Assembly (NCBI GenBank): GCA_027924585.1
Contig: BSBM01001024.1
Location: 5,394,001-5,458,000 of the forward strand
Reading direction: 5' to 3'
Origin: Larix kaempferi
Lineage: Eukaryota; Streptophyta; Pinopsida; Pinales; Pinaceae
DNA: 64,000 bases
This document shows, piece after piece, positions 62,201 through 64,000 of the stretch. Numbering within the stretch: position 1 is the stretch's first letter; each line of letters opens with the position of its first letter. The notes beneath the pieces were generated by a model. It was given only the letters and a program-made list of their open reading frames with translations. It ran no database searches and was not told the origin of the DNA. The position numbers and the translations under genes were made by a program.

Positions 62201-64000
62201 CCAGACATCCATGTGAAAATGGGGGAGGACAGAGTGGGGAGGGGGGGGAGGGACAAGCTATAAAGAAAGCCTTTTACATGTTTGTGACGGGTGGCAGAAC
62301 AAATTCACATGCTTTGATGACCGGTAATGAAAGTAGCAACAACACTTTGGGCATAAGGCATAAATCAGCCACATCAATTTGCAATCCTCACTGAAAGTGT
62401 GACAGAAATCACATGCAGACACCCATATGAAAATGAGGGGGTAACAAAGTGTAAACGAACAAAACTCTCTACAGGTTTTTGGCAAGTGACCAAACAAATT
62501 CACATGCTAAATTATTCTAAAACCCTATTGATTAAAATTTTAGTTCTTAAAATAAATAGACAATGCTTCTGCATGAAGAGCTGGCATCCATAATCATCCA
62601 TAGACAAACACCAAGAAATATAATCCAGAATCTGAAACTGAAAATTGTATCTTCATTGCAAGGCAAACGGATCTGGATGATCCAGATATCCAAGCACTGG
62701 CAGATTAACTCACCAAAGAGTATTCAGATTGTCGATGGAATATGGAAACCAACTCACCAAAGGGGAACTTTTTGTTTTGGTTTTATTATTATTTTTTAAA
62801 ATGGATTTTTTTAATGGTATTGACAATTTTTGCGTTTTGTCAATTTTGAATTTTAATCGTATCCCAGAGTCGAGTGTCACATTTGCCATTTCAAAAGGCC
62901 TTAACTTGAGACCACTCAGAATGACACAGTTCCGGAGACCCGACTTTCACAACTAAAGAGAGCTTGCCCCAAATGTTATAATGACTGTAGATCTACGTCC
63001 CGGAACTATACCAACCATCAGACCTACATGATTAGTTAACAACTTGTAGACAGGTGCAAGGCCAATCTCACCCACCGAACCGATACTATAAAGTATCAAT
63101 GTCGTCCAGTGCCGATAAAAAACGAGGGCTAAAACAGCAAACAAGGGTAACATAAAAACATTGTCACCATGCTCATCCATACATAACTCAATAGATACAT
63201 CAATAGAAAATGGAGAGAGAAGAGCAATAAAACAGAAAATAACTACAAATTCGATCAATTCGATTCAAGCCCAACTGCTCCAAATTACCCGATTACAATG
63301 CCATGGTGTGGTTTAAATACAGAACCGGAAGATCAATTATGTTCTGCAAAGAAGGGGATCGCATCCTGCCTTATCAAAACAAATCAGATCCAATTCCTAA
63401 ACTGTTCTAATTGCCTGATTTACACTATATTTGGAAAAGTTGTCTTCTACATGGCTGAGAGAGATCACAAACAATTGGCTCCTCTTTCAACTAGATTACT
63501 CTAGAACCCTATTAATTAAAATTTTAATTCTTAAAATAAAGAGACAATGCTACTGCATGAAGGACTGACATCCATAATCATCCATAGACAAACATCAAGA
63601 GACATAACAACACATACTACTAGCATCCATCAACCACACCTCAACATGAAGCAAAGTTCTAGCATCAAGAATATCAAGGCATAAATCAGGTTCACCAATC
63701 TGTACCCGCCACTGAAAGTGTGACAAAAATCACATGCAGACACCCATGTGAAAAACATCAAGAGACATAACAGCACATACTACTAGCATCCATCAACCAC
63801 ACCTCAACATGAAGCAAAGTTCTAGCATCAAGAATCTCAAGGCATAAATCAGGTTCACCAACCTGTACCCGCCACTGAAAGTGTGACAAAAATCACATGC
63901 AGACACCCATGTGAAAATGGGGGGGGACGGTTACAGGCTTGTCACAGATGACAGAAAAAATTCACATGCTTTGATGACTGGTAGTGAAAGTAGCAGTAGC
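59235..64000. repeat. Higher-order tandem array (units of about 1,535 bp; 1,960-bp superperiod)
   Basis: A unit starting GTCGATGGAATATGGAA occurs at about 59236, 60770 and 62730. Equivalent frames lie exactly 1,960 bp apart (59458 and 61418, 60225 and 62185, 60993 and 62953). Within the superunit, 59318-59730 is repeated 1,535 bp later. The second unit is cut at about 61277, where sequence jumps back to the equivalent of 59318. A last short duplication of about 120 bp lies near 63590-63900. A minus frame of 75-101 codons (DVSIELCM, GLTPVYKLLTNHV or GLAPVYKLL, STVIITFGASSL) is kept in all four copies. The array continues past the window end. Confidence 0.9.

Overview
The window looks like repeat-dominated nuclear DNA of a large plant genome. 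A gymnosperm (conifer-type) is the best guess, because of decayed, nested LTR retrotransposons, an RVT_3-type RNase H remnant, LINE fragments with a C-terminal zinc motif, and gene remnants of plant type (an HSP110-class Hsp70 and a ubiquitin-specific protease). The species assignment is inference. I see no complete, obviously functional host gene, no rRNA or tRNA gene, and no CRISPR array.

Layout. 0-2.6 kb: 3' end of a Ty1/copia element (RT end plus RNase H) and its LTR region. 2.6-5.4 kb: decayed gypsy gag-protease. 5.45-12.45 kb: a complete non-autonomous LTR retrotransposon with paired LTRs of about 2.2 kb, initiator-Met PBS, PPT and a perfect AAATG target duplication. 14.1-14.4 kb: a tRNA-derived SINE. 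18.4-19.2 kb: an N-terminal ubiquitin-specific protease fragment. 21.6-22.4 kb: a tandem duplication carrying a 66-bp intron-like segment. 23.5-24.5 kb: RNase H remnant. 24.6-26.4 kb: LTR-like non-coding DNA. 26.4-33.5 kb: several fragments of one LINE family, all on the minus strand, broken by a solo LTR (GAAAA duplication) and by a poly(A) retroposon. 36.6-37.2 kb: HSP110-like pseudogene.

The most notable object is at 41.9-51.7 kb on the minus strand. It is a large rolling-circle transposon of Helentron type. In transcription order it encodes two OTU-like domains (the second with Ser where the catalytic Cys should be), a Helitron N-terminal zinc region, an HUH-type Rep, a PIF1-type helicase fused to a C-terminal EEP endonuclease, and a downstream four-exon RPA1-like gene. 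In my knowledge RPA is typical of plant Helitrons, whereas EN plus OTU is typical of Helentrons known mainly from animals, so finding both in one plant element merits checking. The element is only lightly damaged, with a few nonsense changes and frameshifts.

The Helentron is bracketed by inverted copies of a repeat (40.15-40.92 and 56.28-56.97 kb). A third copy lies at about 57.2-57.6 kb, and all three share an open frame of about 80 codons. Tandem repeats fill 52.9-56.0 kb, and a higher-order tandem array (units of about 1.5 kb, and a longer 1,960-bp period) fills 59.2-64 kb and runs off the window.

Most nonsense mutations I could place look like CAG to TAG or CAA to TAA, as expected from cytosine methylation decay in silenced transposons. 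Exon and repeat limits were read by eye and are approximate unless a base-exact landmark is given.
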